Source: Puniceicoccaceae bacterium (GTDB lineage: Bacteria > Verrucomicrobiota > Verrucomicrobiia > Opitutales > Coraliomargaritaceae). Taken from it: 35,491 bases of DNA. The notes under the pieces are model-generated. The model was given only the letters and a program-made list of their open reading frames with translations. It searched no databases and was not told the origin of the DNA. The stretch is taken from assembly GCA_017857255.1 (NCBI GenBank), contig JAFMDL010000017.1:1-35491 (forward strand). The letters run 5' to 3'. The position numbers and the translations under genes are program-made. Below, piece after piece: positions 1 through 7,395 of this stretch. How positions within the stretch are numbered: the first letter of the stretch is position 1; each line of letters opens with the position of its first letter.

Positions 1-325
1 GCTGAGCGGAAATGCCGCAGGCATTGACGCTCAGCGACGAGGGCGGGTTAAGAGCTGGCTGCTTTGATTGTGCAGAGATCTTTTGGTTACTGGTGTAGCG
101 AAGCGGAGGCAGTCACTAAAAGTCTCCAGCAACCCGTAGGGCTTGTCAAAGTATCCGGCGACTGCACCGCTGATGAACACGATAATGGCACTTGGGGGTA
201 GAGGCGGAACCTCTACCTCGCATCGCCGTAAAAAGGGGCATACCTGCGTTAAGTATAAATGATAGGAGACTACTTCATCTATCAGTAACCTGGATGAGCC
301 GACCGCTCTCCGGGTTTCTTTGTAT
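1..325 (+). ncRNA. Candidate structured leader or small RNA
   Basis: No convincing protein gene covers this stretch, but it is dense in complementary segments. Bases 1-8 pair with 28-35, enclosing GA/GA mismatches and a second stem 11-16/20-25. Bases 85-93 pair with 126-134 with one mismatch. Bases 103-106 plus 109-114 pair with 160-165 plus 167-170; this helix crosses the previous one, so the two form a pseudoknot or are alternative states. Further hairpins lie at 197-204/210-217, 260-265/279-284 and 287-293/310-316, the last followed by a T-rich run. This could be a free small RNA, or an attenuator leader for the gene starting at 351. I could not match it to a known RNA class. The window edge may cut its 5' end. 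Confidence 0.4.
287..321 (+). terminator. Terminator-like hairpin before the first gene
   Basis: Bases 287-293 pair with 310-316 (seven pairs, one of them T-G). An inner stem 296-299/305-308 lies inside, and TTTCTTT follows at 315-321. It sits 30 bases before the ATG at 351, so it could end a small RNA or act as an attenuator. Confidence 0.4.
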
Positions 326-350
326 CCGGTCACCAAGAGAAAGGATAGCG

Positions 351-863
351 ATGGCTATTAAATTAGAGGCAAATTACGCCAAGAAGATTGGGTTAAGGAG
401 TTATTCCAGCCACCAATACAGCGTAACCGTAAGAACCGAGGTCAGTGACCTCTCAAAGATCGAAGCAGCCAGTGCGCACCTGTATCAACAACTACAGGAT
501 GCCGTGGACCGAGAGATCCAACACCCGGGTTTCTTGCCTGGAGATGAAGGGCAACCGCGTCAGGTCGTGCCATTCAATCGGGGTGGTGCAGTAGCTGCGC
601 CCGCACAGAGCAATCATGCAAGCCCTACCGCGGCTTGGAATTGCTCAGAGAAACAGCAAGGGCTTATAGAGAAGCTGATGAAGGAAAATAACATCGCCTT
701 CGAGTCGGTCGACGAGTTGGCGCATCACCGCTTCAACTGTGGGCTGAAGCAGCTCAACAAAATGAGTGCCAGTGGCCTCATCGATGAGTTGTTCGACACC
801 TACCGCAAGCAGCCGAAGGGGCGTAACAGTTCCCCGGGCGCTTACCAAGGAGGTCGTCGATGA
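351..863 (+). CDS. Hypothetical protein, mobile-element type, upstream of a RecB-like nuclease
   Basis: Protein of 170 residues. I chose the ATG at 351 because AAAGGA lies 5-10 bases before it; an upstream in-frame start at 192 would read through the terminator-like hairpin. The N-terminal ~60 residues (start MAIKLEANYAKKIGLRSYSS) form a compact domain. A low-complexity linker follows (~75-100), then a C-terminal helical segment with a KQQGLIEKLMKEN start and an SASGLIDELFDTY end. That last pattern resembles the small C-terminal domain seen in some phage and plasmid DNA-recombination proteins. Its stop overlaps the start of the nuclease gene (ATGA at 860-863), so the two are translationally coupled. 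Function unknown; a role in single-strand DNA handling with the nuclease is inference only. Confidence 0.7.
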   Translation: MAIKLEANYAKKIGLRSYSSHQYSVTVRTEVSDLSKIEAASAHLYQQLQDAVDREIQHPGFLPGDEGQPRQVVPFNRGGAVAAPAQSNHASPTAAWNCSEKQQGLIEKLMKENNIAFESVDELAHHRFNCGLKQLNKMSASGLIDELFDTYRKQPKGRNSSPGAYQGGRR

Positions 864-1155
864 TCCAGCCAATCGATCCTAAGTCGAATGGACAGTGTCG
901 AGTCGTCGCCTTGCCGGTGCAGAGTTCCGATGGCGCTCTACATCATATCTCCGCGTCGTCGCTCAAGCTCTACCTCGGGTGCTCATTGAAGTATTACTTC
1001 AAGAAGATCCTGAAGCTGGAGGAGCCAACGAGCCCGGCTTTCCAGCTGGGCAAAGCGGTGCATGCTGGCCTACAGGCCTTCCACCTAGGTAGGTGGCGCG
1101 GTGAGCCTCATGACGAGGCAACAGTGATTAAGTCCTATAACAAAGCCTTCGTGGA
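860..1155 (+). pseudogene. Truncated PD-(D/E)XK (RecB/Cas4-like) nuclease, N-terminal fragment
   Basis: The start is well set: a full Shine-Dalgarno AAGGAGGT at 847-854 precedes the ATG at 860, which overlaps the previous stop. About 98 residues are native. They include the segment SASSLKLYLGCSLKYYFKKI followed by FQLGKAVHAGLQAFH, the typical opening of the RecB/AddB/Cas4-like PD-(D/E)XK nuclease family: helix, aromatic-rich strand, then the G-x-x-x-H-x-x-L helix. The catalytic D...ExK core, which should follow, is missing. From 1156 the DNA is that of rhamnose isomerase in another frame, so this reading frame runs on as nonsense to a stop at 1240. The break is either a deletion or recombination, or a join between unrelated contigs. 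Together with the gene before it, this suggests a mobile element or prophage remnant. Confidence 0.65.
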
Positions 1156-1635
1156 GCAGGACACTTTCATCCCACCGAGTCCGTGGCTGACAAGATTTCC
1201 GCCGCACTGCTCTATGTGCCGGAGCTGTTGTTACACGTGAGCCGTGGTGTGCGTTGGGATAGTGACCACGTGATTACTTTGGACGATCCGACCACCGCGA
1301 TTCTTCAAGAGTGTGTGACTAGTGGCCAAATGGAACGTATCCACGTCGGCCTGGATTTCTTTGATGCGTCGATCAATCGTATCGCCGCCTGGGTGATCGG
1401 CACACGTAATGCGAAGAAAGGCCTGCTTAAGGGATTACTACAGCCGACTCAAGCGCTGCGCGAAGTGGAGCTGGCCGGCGACTACACCAGCCGCTTGGCA
1501 ATGATGGAAGATGCCCGCTCACTGCCATGGGGCGCAGTCTGGAATGAATATTGCGCACGTCAGGACACCGCAGGTGATAACCAATGGTTGGGTGCAGTGA
1601 AGACTTACGAATCATCTGTTCTTTCTGGCCGCTAA
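1156..1635 (+). pseudogene. rhaA: L-rhamnose isomerase, C-terminal fragment
   Basis: This frame reads [20 protein letters not shown], then [16 protein letters not shown] and [20 protein letters not shown], ending with a YTSRLA...AVWNEYC segment. These are signature blocks of L-rhamnose isomerase (L-rhamnose to L-rhamnulose), including metal-ligand residues of the DSDH and GLDFFDAS motifs. E. coli RhaA is about 420 residues; only about the last 159 are here. Homology begins exactly at base 1156 with no start codon of its own; the in-frame GTG at 1183 is internal. It is therefore a 5'-truncated gene, not functional alone. It lies convergent to the molybdopterin enzyme and near rhaT, which suggests an intact rhaA once stood here. 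Confidence 0.85.
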
Positions 1636-1675
1636 GGCCAAACGATTTGCTTCACTTTCGAGACTACATATCAGC

Positions 1676-1708
1676 TTTCATTTCGTTCTATAGGGGGGCG
1701 AAATGAAG
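1676..1708. other. Hairpin in the convergent gap after rhaA
   Basis: The gap 1636-1846 separates the rhaA fragment from the converging molybdopterin enzyme gene. Bases 1677-1685 pair perfectly with 1699-1707, with one more G-T pair outside and a 13-base loop containing GGGGGG. There is no clear T-run, so a terminator role is only possible. I see no gene in this gap. Confidence 0.35.
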
Positions 1709-1846
1709 TGCACCGCCAGTTTATATATTAGGGTATATAGGGGTCTGGCCGTGCCGATTCTTGTCTCGTTAGTGGAGCATTCTTTTTCAGTTATCTCAAC
1801 GTATCAGTATTAATTGGCTCGTTGTGCTTAAGGCGCCTTGCGTTGA

Positions 1847-4132
1847 TCAGCTGTGTGCGGCGACTGTAACAATCACCGACTTTGAAGTGGGAGTGCCACT
1901 GTGTGCGGCTTGGGCTGCGATGGGCACCAGCACGTTGGCTTCCGGATAGTAGGCGGCCGCGCAACCTTTGGGCGTATCGTAAGGAATCGCCAGAAAGAGT
2001 TCTGCGGTGCGGGTTTCACCTTCGAAGTGACTGGTGATATCGACCGGCTGTTCCGCGACGATGCCGCGTGCCTGCATATCTTCTGGATTCATGAAGATCA
2101 CACGGCGCTCGTTCTTAATGCCGCGATAGCGGTCGTTGGTGCCATAGATGGTGGTATTGAATTGGTCGTGACTGCGGAAGGTTTGTAATAGCAATTGATC
2201 GTCTTCGAGTTGAATCGGGTTGAGCGGGTTAATGGTCATCTCGGCTTTGCCACTGGCTGTTTGAAAGATCCGTTGCTTGACCGCATTGGGAAGATAGAAC
2301 CCGCCGGGGATTTTCGCGCGTTGGTTGTAATCTTCAAACCCGGGGATGACCTTTTCGATACTGTTGCGGATGTGCTCGTAGTTGTCTTCGAACAGTTGCC
2401 AAGGCGCGGTCGATTGCTTGCCGAGCGTGGCTTTGGCGATGCGGCAGATGATTGCTGTCTCGCTGAGTAGATCTGGCGAAGCAGGCTCCAATCGACCTTC
2501 GGAACTGTGCACCACGCCCATGGAATTTTCGACGGTCACGAATTGCGGGCCACTCTTCTGGTGATCCGTTTCGGTGCGACCGAGGCAGGGCAGGATGAGT
2601 GCACGCTCGCCGGTGACGAGATGCCCGCGGTTGAGCTTGGTCGATATGTGCACGGTCAATTGGCAGCGACGCATGGCTGCGGCGGTGTAGTGTGTGTCGG
2701 GCGATGCGGAGAGGAAGTTGCCGCCGAGGCCAATGAAGACGCGTGCTTTACCGGCGTGCATGGCGCGGATGGCCTCGCAAGTGTCGTAGCCGTGTGTGCG
2801 CGGTGAGGTGAATTCGAACTCTTTGTCGAGTGCCGCGAGGAAGGCTTCGGGCATTTTCTCCCAGATGCCCATGGTGCGGTCGCCTTGGACATTACTATGA
2901 CCACGCACCGGACAGAGGCCACTACGGGCGCGGCCGATCTTGCCAGTGATCAGGTGGAGGTTGACGACTTCGCGAATTGTTTCGACTGCGTTGTGGTGCT
3001 GTGTGAGCCCCATCGCCCAGCAGGTGATGGCCTCCTTGGCTTCGATGAATACAGTGGCGGCCTGACGGATCTGTGCTTCAGTCAGGCCGGATTGTTCGAC
3101 TAAGTCGCTCCACTGCGCGTCGGCCAGCTCGCTGACGAAAGCGTCATAGCCGTGCGTGTGAGTCTGGATGAAATCCTGATCGACTACGGTGCCGGGGGCT
3201 GCAGCTTCAGCTTCGAGCACGCATTTGAGCATGCCTTTAAGGAAGGGCAGGTCGCCGTTGAGGCGGACGGGGAGATGCAAGGACGCGAGCGGAGTAGCGC
3301 GGCCGAGAATGCCGGACACTTTCTGCGGATGGGAAAAGGCTTTCAGGCCTGTCTCCAGTAGTGGGTTTACGGATACAATTTTACCACCTTTGAGCACTGT
3401 TTGCTCCATGGAGGTGAGCATGCGCGGATGGTTGGTGCCGGGGTTTTGCCCGATCACCAGCAAGCAATCGGTGGTCTCGATGTCCTCAAGGGTGACGGTG
3501 CCTTTGCCAATACCGACTGTTTGCTTGAGCGCTGCGCCGCTGGATTCGTGGCACATATTCGAGCAGTCGGGCAGGTTGTTGGTGCCGTATTGGCGGACGA
3601 ACAGCTGATACAGAAAGGCGGCTTCGTTGCTGGCGCGGCCGGAGGTGTAGAAGATGCCCTCGTCGGGGGACTCGGTGGCATTGAGCTCCTCGGCGATGAG
3701 TGCGACCGCGTCGTCCCAGCTGATCGGTTGATAGTGGGTGCCGTCTTTTTCGAGCACCATTGGGGTGGCGATGCGGCCGGCATCGTTGAGCCAGAAGTCG
3801 GTTTGCTCCGCCAGTTCAGCGACGGAGTGCTTCGCGAAGAACTCCGGGCGGATTCGTTTTTTAGTGCTTTCGGTGGCGATTGCCTTGGCGCCGTTTTCGC
3901 AGAATTCGAAGCGTGAGCGTTCGCCATCGGGATCGGGCCAGGCGCAGCTGGGGCAGTCGAATCCGCCTTTTTGATTCATCCGGTAGAGCGCCTGGGCGCC
4001 ACGTGTCGGGCCTGCCTGATGGTTGACGTGCTTGAGTGAATTGGTGACCGCCTTGGTGCCGACCGCCTTGTCTTTGGGGGCAGAGCGTTCGAGATTTTCA
4101 AGTTTACGGGGTGGTTCGGCGTCCGGGAGCAT
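1847..4132 (-). CDS. Molybdopterin oxidoreductase, FdhF/YdeP family
   Basis: 761 residues, about the length of E. coli YdeP. The protein has the N-terminal signature of the 'oxidoreductase alpha (molybdopterin) subunit' family: GGFDCPSCAWPDPDG with C60 and C63, then C78. The molybdopterin core carries DCSNMCHESSG, whose Cys194 sits where formate dehydrogenase H has selenocysteine, so it is a cysteine type. The C-terminal part has the MoCo-dinucleotide-binding fold. Family members are cytoplasmic, have no Tat signal, and are often called formate-dehydrogenase-like; true substrates are mostly unproven. It is last in the cluster, 190 bases after rhaT, and fdhD, needed to activate such enzymes, is two genes upstream. 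Oxidation of formate derived from O-demethylation is my inference. No Shine-Dalgarno is seen at the chosen ATG. Confidence 0.88.
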   Translation of the reverse strand: MLPDAEPPRKLENLERSAPKDKAVGTKAVTNSLKHVNHQAGPTRGAQALYRMNQKGGFDCPSCAWPDPDGERSRFEFCENGAKAIATESTKKRIRPEFFAKHSVAELAEQTDFWLNDAGRIATPMVLEKDGTHYQPISWDDAVALIAEELNATESPDEGIFYTSGRASNEAAFLYQLFVRQYGTNNLPDCSNMCHESSGAALKQTVGIGKGTVTLEDIETTDCLLVIGQNPGTNHPRMLTSMEQTVLKGGKIVSVNPLLETGLKAFSHPQKVSGILGRATPLASLHLPVRLNGDLPFLKGMLKCVLEAEAAAPGTVVDQDFIQTHTHGYDAFVSELADAQWSDLVEQSGLTEAQIRQAATVFIEAKEAITCWAMGLTQHHNAVETIREVVNLHLITGKIGRARSGLCPVRGHSNVQGDRTMGIWEKMPEAFLAALDKEFEFTSPRTHGYDTCEAIRAMHAGKARVFIGLGGNFLSASPDTHYTAAAMRRCQLTVHISTKLNRGHLVTGERALILPCLGRTETDHQKSGPQFVTVENSMGVVHSSEGRLEPASPDLLSETAIICRIAKATLGKQSTAPWQLFEDNYEHIRNSIEKVIPGFEDYNQRAKIPGGFYLPNAVKQRIFQTASGKAEMTINPLNPIQLEDDQLLLQTFRSHDQFNTTIYGTNDRYRGIKNERRVIFMNPEDMQARGIVAEQPVDITSHFEGETRTAELFLAIPYDTPKGCAAAYYPEANVLVPIAAQAAHSGTPTSKSVIVTVAAHS

Positions 4133-4140
4133 TAGGAAAA

Positions 4141-4172
4141 GTATGAAAGTGGAAACGTATGAAAGTGGAAAG
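4141..4172. repeat. Tandem 16-base repeat
   Basis: Two head-to-tail copies of a 16-base unit beginning GTATGAAAGTGGAAA (4141-4156 and 4157-4172) differ only in the last base. They lie directly upstream of the molybdopterin enzyme start on the minus strand, so they fall in its leader or promoter. Confidence 0.7.
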
Positions 4173-4181
4173 AGTGACGTA

Positions 4182-4306
4182 GCACGACAGTGCGAAGATG
4201 GTAAACCGAAGGTTTGCCCGGAGTGAAGCGAAGGGTGACTGAACTGGGTGCAATAACAGGCGGGTGCCCTTTGGGCAGCTGAGGGAGCAGAGTGACGCCT
4301 TCGGCG
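4182..4306. repeat. Array of four small hairpins between rhaT and the molybdopterin gene
   Basis: Four short perfect hairpins with 3-4 base loops follow each other: 4182-4193 (GCAC/GTGC), 4203-4215 (AAACC/GGTTT), 4266-4276 (GCCC/GGGC) and 4296-4306 (CGCC/GGCG). They are separated by purine-rich GAGTGA/GAAG-type spacers. No gene is visible here. The array could stabilise or end the rhaT transcript, or be a dispersed intergenic repeat. Confidence 0.5.
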
Positions 4307-4322
4307 AGTGAGAGGTTGAAGA

Positions 4323-5393
4323 TTAGTGCGCTGGCGCAGTGGTGCCCAGTGAGTTGCCCCAGCCGATGATGACGGTGGATAGAATGAGTAGTAGAATGGC
4401 TGACCAGACGATACTCAGAGTGGCACGGCTCACGCCACGCCACTCTTTGAAAAAGAGCCCCCACAAATTGCCACAGATAATGATGAACGACATGTGCAGC
4501 GACCAACTCGAGAAGTCGAAGGCACCCATCTTGGTCGACCCCATGCCATAGAAGAAAAATTGAAAATACCAGATGATGCCGGACGCGGCGCACAGGCTGA
4601 GGATGCCGGTCGTCTCCGTGGGTGTCGCGGAGCGGTAGCCACTAAAGGTTTTATTGCGGCGATTCAGATACAGGCACCACAGCGTATTGGTGAGGAATCC
4701 GCCCGGCAGGATCACGCAGAGCACCACGTTGTTTTGAAATAACGGGTTAGCGCCTGCTTCGACCGCAAGCTCGGCAATCGGCACGCCACTTTGTATGCCA
4801 AAGGCGAAACAGGCACTCATCAGTCCGCTGACAAAGGCGACCACCAAGCCCTTGATCGGGGCGAACTCGTCGTCGCCGGACTTGTGGTCGGCGCTTAGCT
4901 CCGCAGGCAGTTCATGCTCCTTACGGAAGCCCGCATAGCCTGCCACCAAGATGCCTACCGCGCAGAGTGCCACGCCGCCGATCACCACTTGCCCGCCAGT
5001 GGTGGACGCGACCGCCATCAGTTCACCGCGGAAGATCGGTGGTATCAGGGTGCCGAACAGTGCGCAAAAGCCCAGCGCGATCGACATGCCCAGCGCCATG
5101 CCGAGGTAACGCATCGTCAACCCATAAGTGACCGCTCCGATGCCCCACAGTATCCCAAATAGAAAAGTCCACCCCAGTGCAGAGGCAGGCGCGCGACTGA
5201 GCACTCCGAATAGATCGGGCGTGGTTGCGCTGGCGAAGATCCATGGCGTGAGCAGCCATGCGAAAGCTCCCATTGCCAGATAGAAACATTCCCAGGGCCA
5301 TTTACGGATGAACTTGAGGGGTGCGTAGAAACTGGCTGCGGCGACGCCGCCGAGCGCGTGGAACAATAGGCCTATGAGTGGTTGGGGTGTCAT
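4323..5393 (-). CDS. rhaT: L-rhamnose/proton symporter RhaT
   Basis: 356 residues, close to E. coli RhaT (344). An inner-membrane protein of the drug/metabolite transporter superfamily with about ten hydrophobic segments. Diagnostic blocks are all present: AASFYAPLKFIRKWPWE near the N-terminus, WGIGAVTYGLTMRYLGMALG in the first third, and IIWYFQFFFYGMG followed by SWSLHMSF near the C-terminus. It imports L-rhamnose, or lyxose-like sugars, with a proton. A central cytoplasmic loop (about residues 155-180) is rich in charged residues. The gene lies 42 bases after fdhD in the same direction. With a rhaA remnant at 1156-1635 and a GH106-like gene at 16.7 kb, it supports rhamnose or a rhamnose derivative as the imported sugar. 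Confidence 0.93.
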   Translation of the reverse strand: MTPQPLIGLLFHALGGVAAASFYAPLKFIRKWPWECFYLAMGAFAWLLTPWIFASATTPDLFGVLSRAPASALGWTFLFGILWGIGAVTYGLTMRYLGMALGMSIALGFCALFGTLIPPIFRGELMAVASTTGGQVVIGGVALCAVGILVAGYAGFRKEHELPAELSADHKSGDDEFAPIKGLVVAFVSGLMSACFAFGIQSGVPIAELAVEAGANPLFQNNVVLCVILPGGFLTNTLWCLYLNRRNKTFSGYRSATPTETTGILSLCAASGIIWYFQFFFYGMGSTKMGAFDFSSWSLHMSFIIICGNLWGLFFKEWRGVSRATLSIVWSAILLLILSTVIIGWGNSLGTTAPAH

Positions 5394-5435
5394 GTCGTAT
5401 GTGTGTGAAATTTAGAGCCAAAATACGCGCTGCAA

Positions 5436-6320
5436 TTAAGCGGTGCGAATGCGTTCGGGGCAGCTGTAAATATTGTAAGAGCCGTTGCGGACAAAGCCGA
5501 TGAGTGTGATATTGAAATCATTGGCCAGTGCCACCGCGAGGCTGGAGGGCGCGCCGACGCCTGCGATGATCGGGATGCGGGCGACCAGTGCTTTTTGTAG
5601 AATCTCGTAGCTCATGCGCCCACTGACGCAAAGAACTTGTCCATGAGCAGCGTGCTTGCCCTTGCGGAGATTCGCACCGATGACCTTATCGAGCGCGTTG
5701 TGTCGGCCGATGTCTTCGCGCGCGGTAAAGGACTCGTCGCTGCTGGAGAAAAGTGCCGCAGCGTGCAGACCGCCGGTTTTGTGAAAGACTTCCTGATCCT
5801 GATGCATCAGTCCCGGAAGTTGATGGATCCAAGCCGCATCGACCGTTGTGGCGTCTTTGATTTTTAGTGTGGCAGGGAGGGTGAGTTTATCGAGCGAGGT
5901 CTTGCCGCAGATGCCACAGCTGGAATGTATGGCGAAATTGCGGTCAAAGGAGTCAGCACAGAGTTGCAGGCCGGTGCGTAGGTGCACCTCTGCACGTGTG
6001 GATGGTTCGCAATCGAGTGGCTCATTGAACTCGATTGAGTCGATGTCACTGGCGGCTTGGATGATGCCTTCGCCGAACAGAAATCCAGTGATCATCTCCG
6101 CGTCGTGACCTGGTGTGCGCATTGTCAAGGACAGTGCTTTGCTACAGCGGCATGCTTGGGCATCATCATAGTGCAGCACAATTTCGATCGGATCTTCAAT
6201 GGCGAGATGGTCCTCTTCGGGGGGCGACGCAGCTGCGCCAGTCACACGTTGCTTAATGACTGTGACGCTGGTCCGGGACGTCGTGGCGCTCGGGGGAGAT
6301 TGTGCGGCGGAGGGTGGCAT
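5436..6320 (-). CDS. fdhD: Formate dehydrogenase accessory sulfurtransferase FdhD
   Basis: 294 residues, the usual FdhD length. FdhD carries sulfur from the IscS cysteine desulfurase to the molybdenum cofactor of formate dehydrogenases. The conserved CGICG motif is present, with C135 and C138 as the sulfur-carrying cysteines. The C-terminal half has SGRMSYEILQKA, PIIAGVGAPSSLAVALA and a final GSYNIYSCPERI, all standard. The first ~35 residues are low-complexity and may be trimmed if a later start is used. It lies between the alpha/beta hydrolase (59-base gap with a strong hairpin) and rhaT (42-base gap). Its client is presumably the YdeP/FdhF-type enzyme at 1847-4132. Confidence 0.95.
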   Translation of the reverse strand: MPPSAAQSPPSATTSRTSVTVIKQRVTGAAASPPEEDHLAIEDPIEIVLHYDDAQACRCSKALSLTMRTPGHDAEMITGFLFGEGIIQAASDIDSIEFNEPLDCEPSTRAEVHLRTGLQLCADSFDRNFAIHSSCGICGKTSLDKLTLPATLKIKDATTVDAAWIHQLPGLMHQDQEVFHKTGGLHAAALFSSSDESFTAREDIGRHNALDKVIGANLRKGKHAAHGQVLCVSGRMSYEILQKALVARIPIIAGVGAPSSLAVALANDFNITLIGFVRNGSYNIYSCPERIRTA

Positions 6321-6330
6321 CTAGGATGAC

Positions 6331-6370
6331 AATGACGCATCTGCGGGAAAACTCCAGTAGATGCGTCATT
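6331..6370. promoter_or_regulatory. Perfect 12-base inverted repeat upstream of fdhD
   Basis: AATGACGCATCT (6331-6342) is exactly complementary to AGATGCGTCATT (6359-6370), with a 16-base loop. It fills the short gap between the hydrolase stop and the fdhD start. No T-run follows on either strand, so a simple terminator is unlikely. An operator for a dimeric regulator or an mRNA-processing hairpin fits better. Confidence 0.55.
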
Positions 6371-6379
6371 GGAATGTTG

Positions 6380-7123
6380 TTAGGCTTGGGTACTGAGCCA
6401 CGCGACGATGTCGTCGATTAGCTGTGCTTTATGTGCCGGTTCATTAAAACTATGGTCTGCCCCCTCGACAGTCACGATGGTGACACTGTTACCCTTGAGT
6501 CTGCGAACCGTCTCGCTGTCTTTCGGCAGGACGACATCGTCGGCGGTTCCGTGCAGCAGCAGCCAGGGAGCGGTGATCGCCTCGACCTTATTTTCGAGAC
6601 TGTTGTGTGTTTGACACAGGTCAGTCATGAATGCTGAGGAGAGCGGGCAGCTTTCCTCCTCCCACATTAGGCCTTTATCCGGTGTTTCATCGCCGAACTC
6701 GGTTTCGGCAAATGTTTTGGTGTCGATCATGCCGGCGATGGAGACCAGCGCACGGATGCGGACATCAGTGCTGGCTTGAATGACGCCGACGGCACCGCCC
6801 ATACTGTGACCGATGTAGGCGATTTTTGTATATGATGCTGCGGCGGCATCTATGACTGCATTCAAGTCACCGACTTCTTTGGTGATGGTGGCATCGCGAA
6901 AGTCACCTGCGGAGTCGCCGTTGCCGGCAAAAGAAAAGCGCAGCGTATCAAAGCCCGCGGCATTGAGTGCGGCGGCAGGATCGGCCACGACAGGGCGGTC
7001 TTTGTTGCCGGTCACGCCGTGGCCGAGCACGACGATCCAGTCTGACTTTTTAAAGTCGTCGGCGCCGGAGGCGAAGCTGTAATCGAGCGTTTCGCCGAGA
7101 GAGTTTTTAATGGTTTGGTTCAT
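6380..7123 (-). CDS. Alpha/beta hydrolase (serine aminopeptidase S33-like)
   Basis: 247 residues from the ATG at 7123. An upstream in-frame ATG at 7177 would add 18 residues that do not look like the family. The fold is a classical alpha/beta hydrolase: oxyanion-side HG at 35-36, nucleophile elbow GHSMGG with Ser107, an acid Asp195/196 in HGTADDVVLP, and His224 in GADHSFNE. There is no signal peptide, so it is cytoplasmic. Relatives hydrolyse esters, thioesters or amides, and the substrate cannot be read from sequence. In this cluster it might act on a lactone or ester intermediate of sugar breakdown, which is a guess. A 272-base gap separates it from the dehydrogenase gene upstream. Confidence 0.85.
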   Translation of the reverse strand: MNQTIKNSLGETLDYSFASGADDFKKSDWIVVLGHGVTGNKDRPVVADPAAALNAAGFDTLRFSFAGNGDSAGDFRDATITKEVGDLNAVIDAAAASYTKIAYIGHSMGGAVGVIQASTDVRIRALVSIAGMIDTKTFAETEFGDETPDKGLMWEEESCPLSSAFMTDLCQTHNSLENKVEAITAPWLLLHGTADDVVLPKDSETVRRLKGNSVTIVTVEGADHSFNEPAHKAQLIDDIVAWLSTQA

Positions 7124-7143
7124 GGTAGAAAGTGGAGGGAAAC

Positions 7144-7186
7144 GCTCCGTCGTTTCCGAGCGAAGGTTCGGCGGCAATGACGGAGC
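7144..7186. other. Hairpin in the gap upstream of the hydrolase
   Basis: GCTCCGTC at 7144-7151 pairs with GACGGAGC at 7179-7186, and inner bases extend the stem to about 11 pairs with one G-T. A smaller hairpin sits inside the loop. It lies in the 272-base gap 7124-7395, for which I see no gene. Confidence 0.4.
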
Positions 7187-7289
7187 AAAATCACGAAACT
7201 ATTGATGAGCTGTTTTTTCAGTGGTTCACCGAGCAATCCGAGTTCACGGTCAGGGTGACTGATGCCGTAGATCTGTTACATCGTGCTGG

Positions 7290-7320
7290 GTTCGTGTCTT
7301 TCGTGATTTTCGTGGTTGAA
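7290..7320. repeat. TTTCGTG-type intergenic repeat
   Basis: The stretch contains three near-tandem TTCGTG units (TTCGTGTC, TTTCGTGAT, TTTCGTGGT). I recall this phrase as common in intergenic DNA of Verrucomicrobia and relatives. A 74-codon plus-strand reading frame across it (7132-7356) has no protein-like features and is not called. Confidence 0.4.
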
Positions 7321-7395
7321 ATTCTAGTCTCTGTATTTTTTGAACCTACGACGTAGGCCTGCCGGAGATGGCGTAGTTCAGGATCGGATTGCGGC

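Noticed and set aside
31-336. Minus-strand frame of 101 codons across the first 336 bases
   Set aside because: It has no recognisable domain or good ribosome site and it runs through the folded RNA region; the composition looks like chance.
1183-1635. Complete small gene with a GTG start for the rhamnose isomerase C-terminus
   Set aside because: Homology to RhaA continues upstream of that GTG to base 1156, so it is an internal codon of a truncated gene.
3401-3916. Plus-strand frame of 171 codons inside the molybdopterin gene, and similar long antisense frames elsewhere
   Set aside because: These are by-products of GC-rich codon use in a confidently assigned gene on the other strand.
7132-7356. 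Plus-strand frame of 74 codons in the gap before the hydrolase
   Set aside because: It covers a hairpin and a TTTCGTG repeat common in intergenic DNA of this group, with no protein features.
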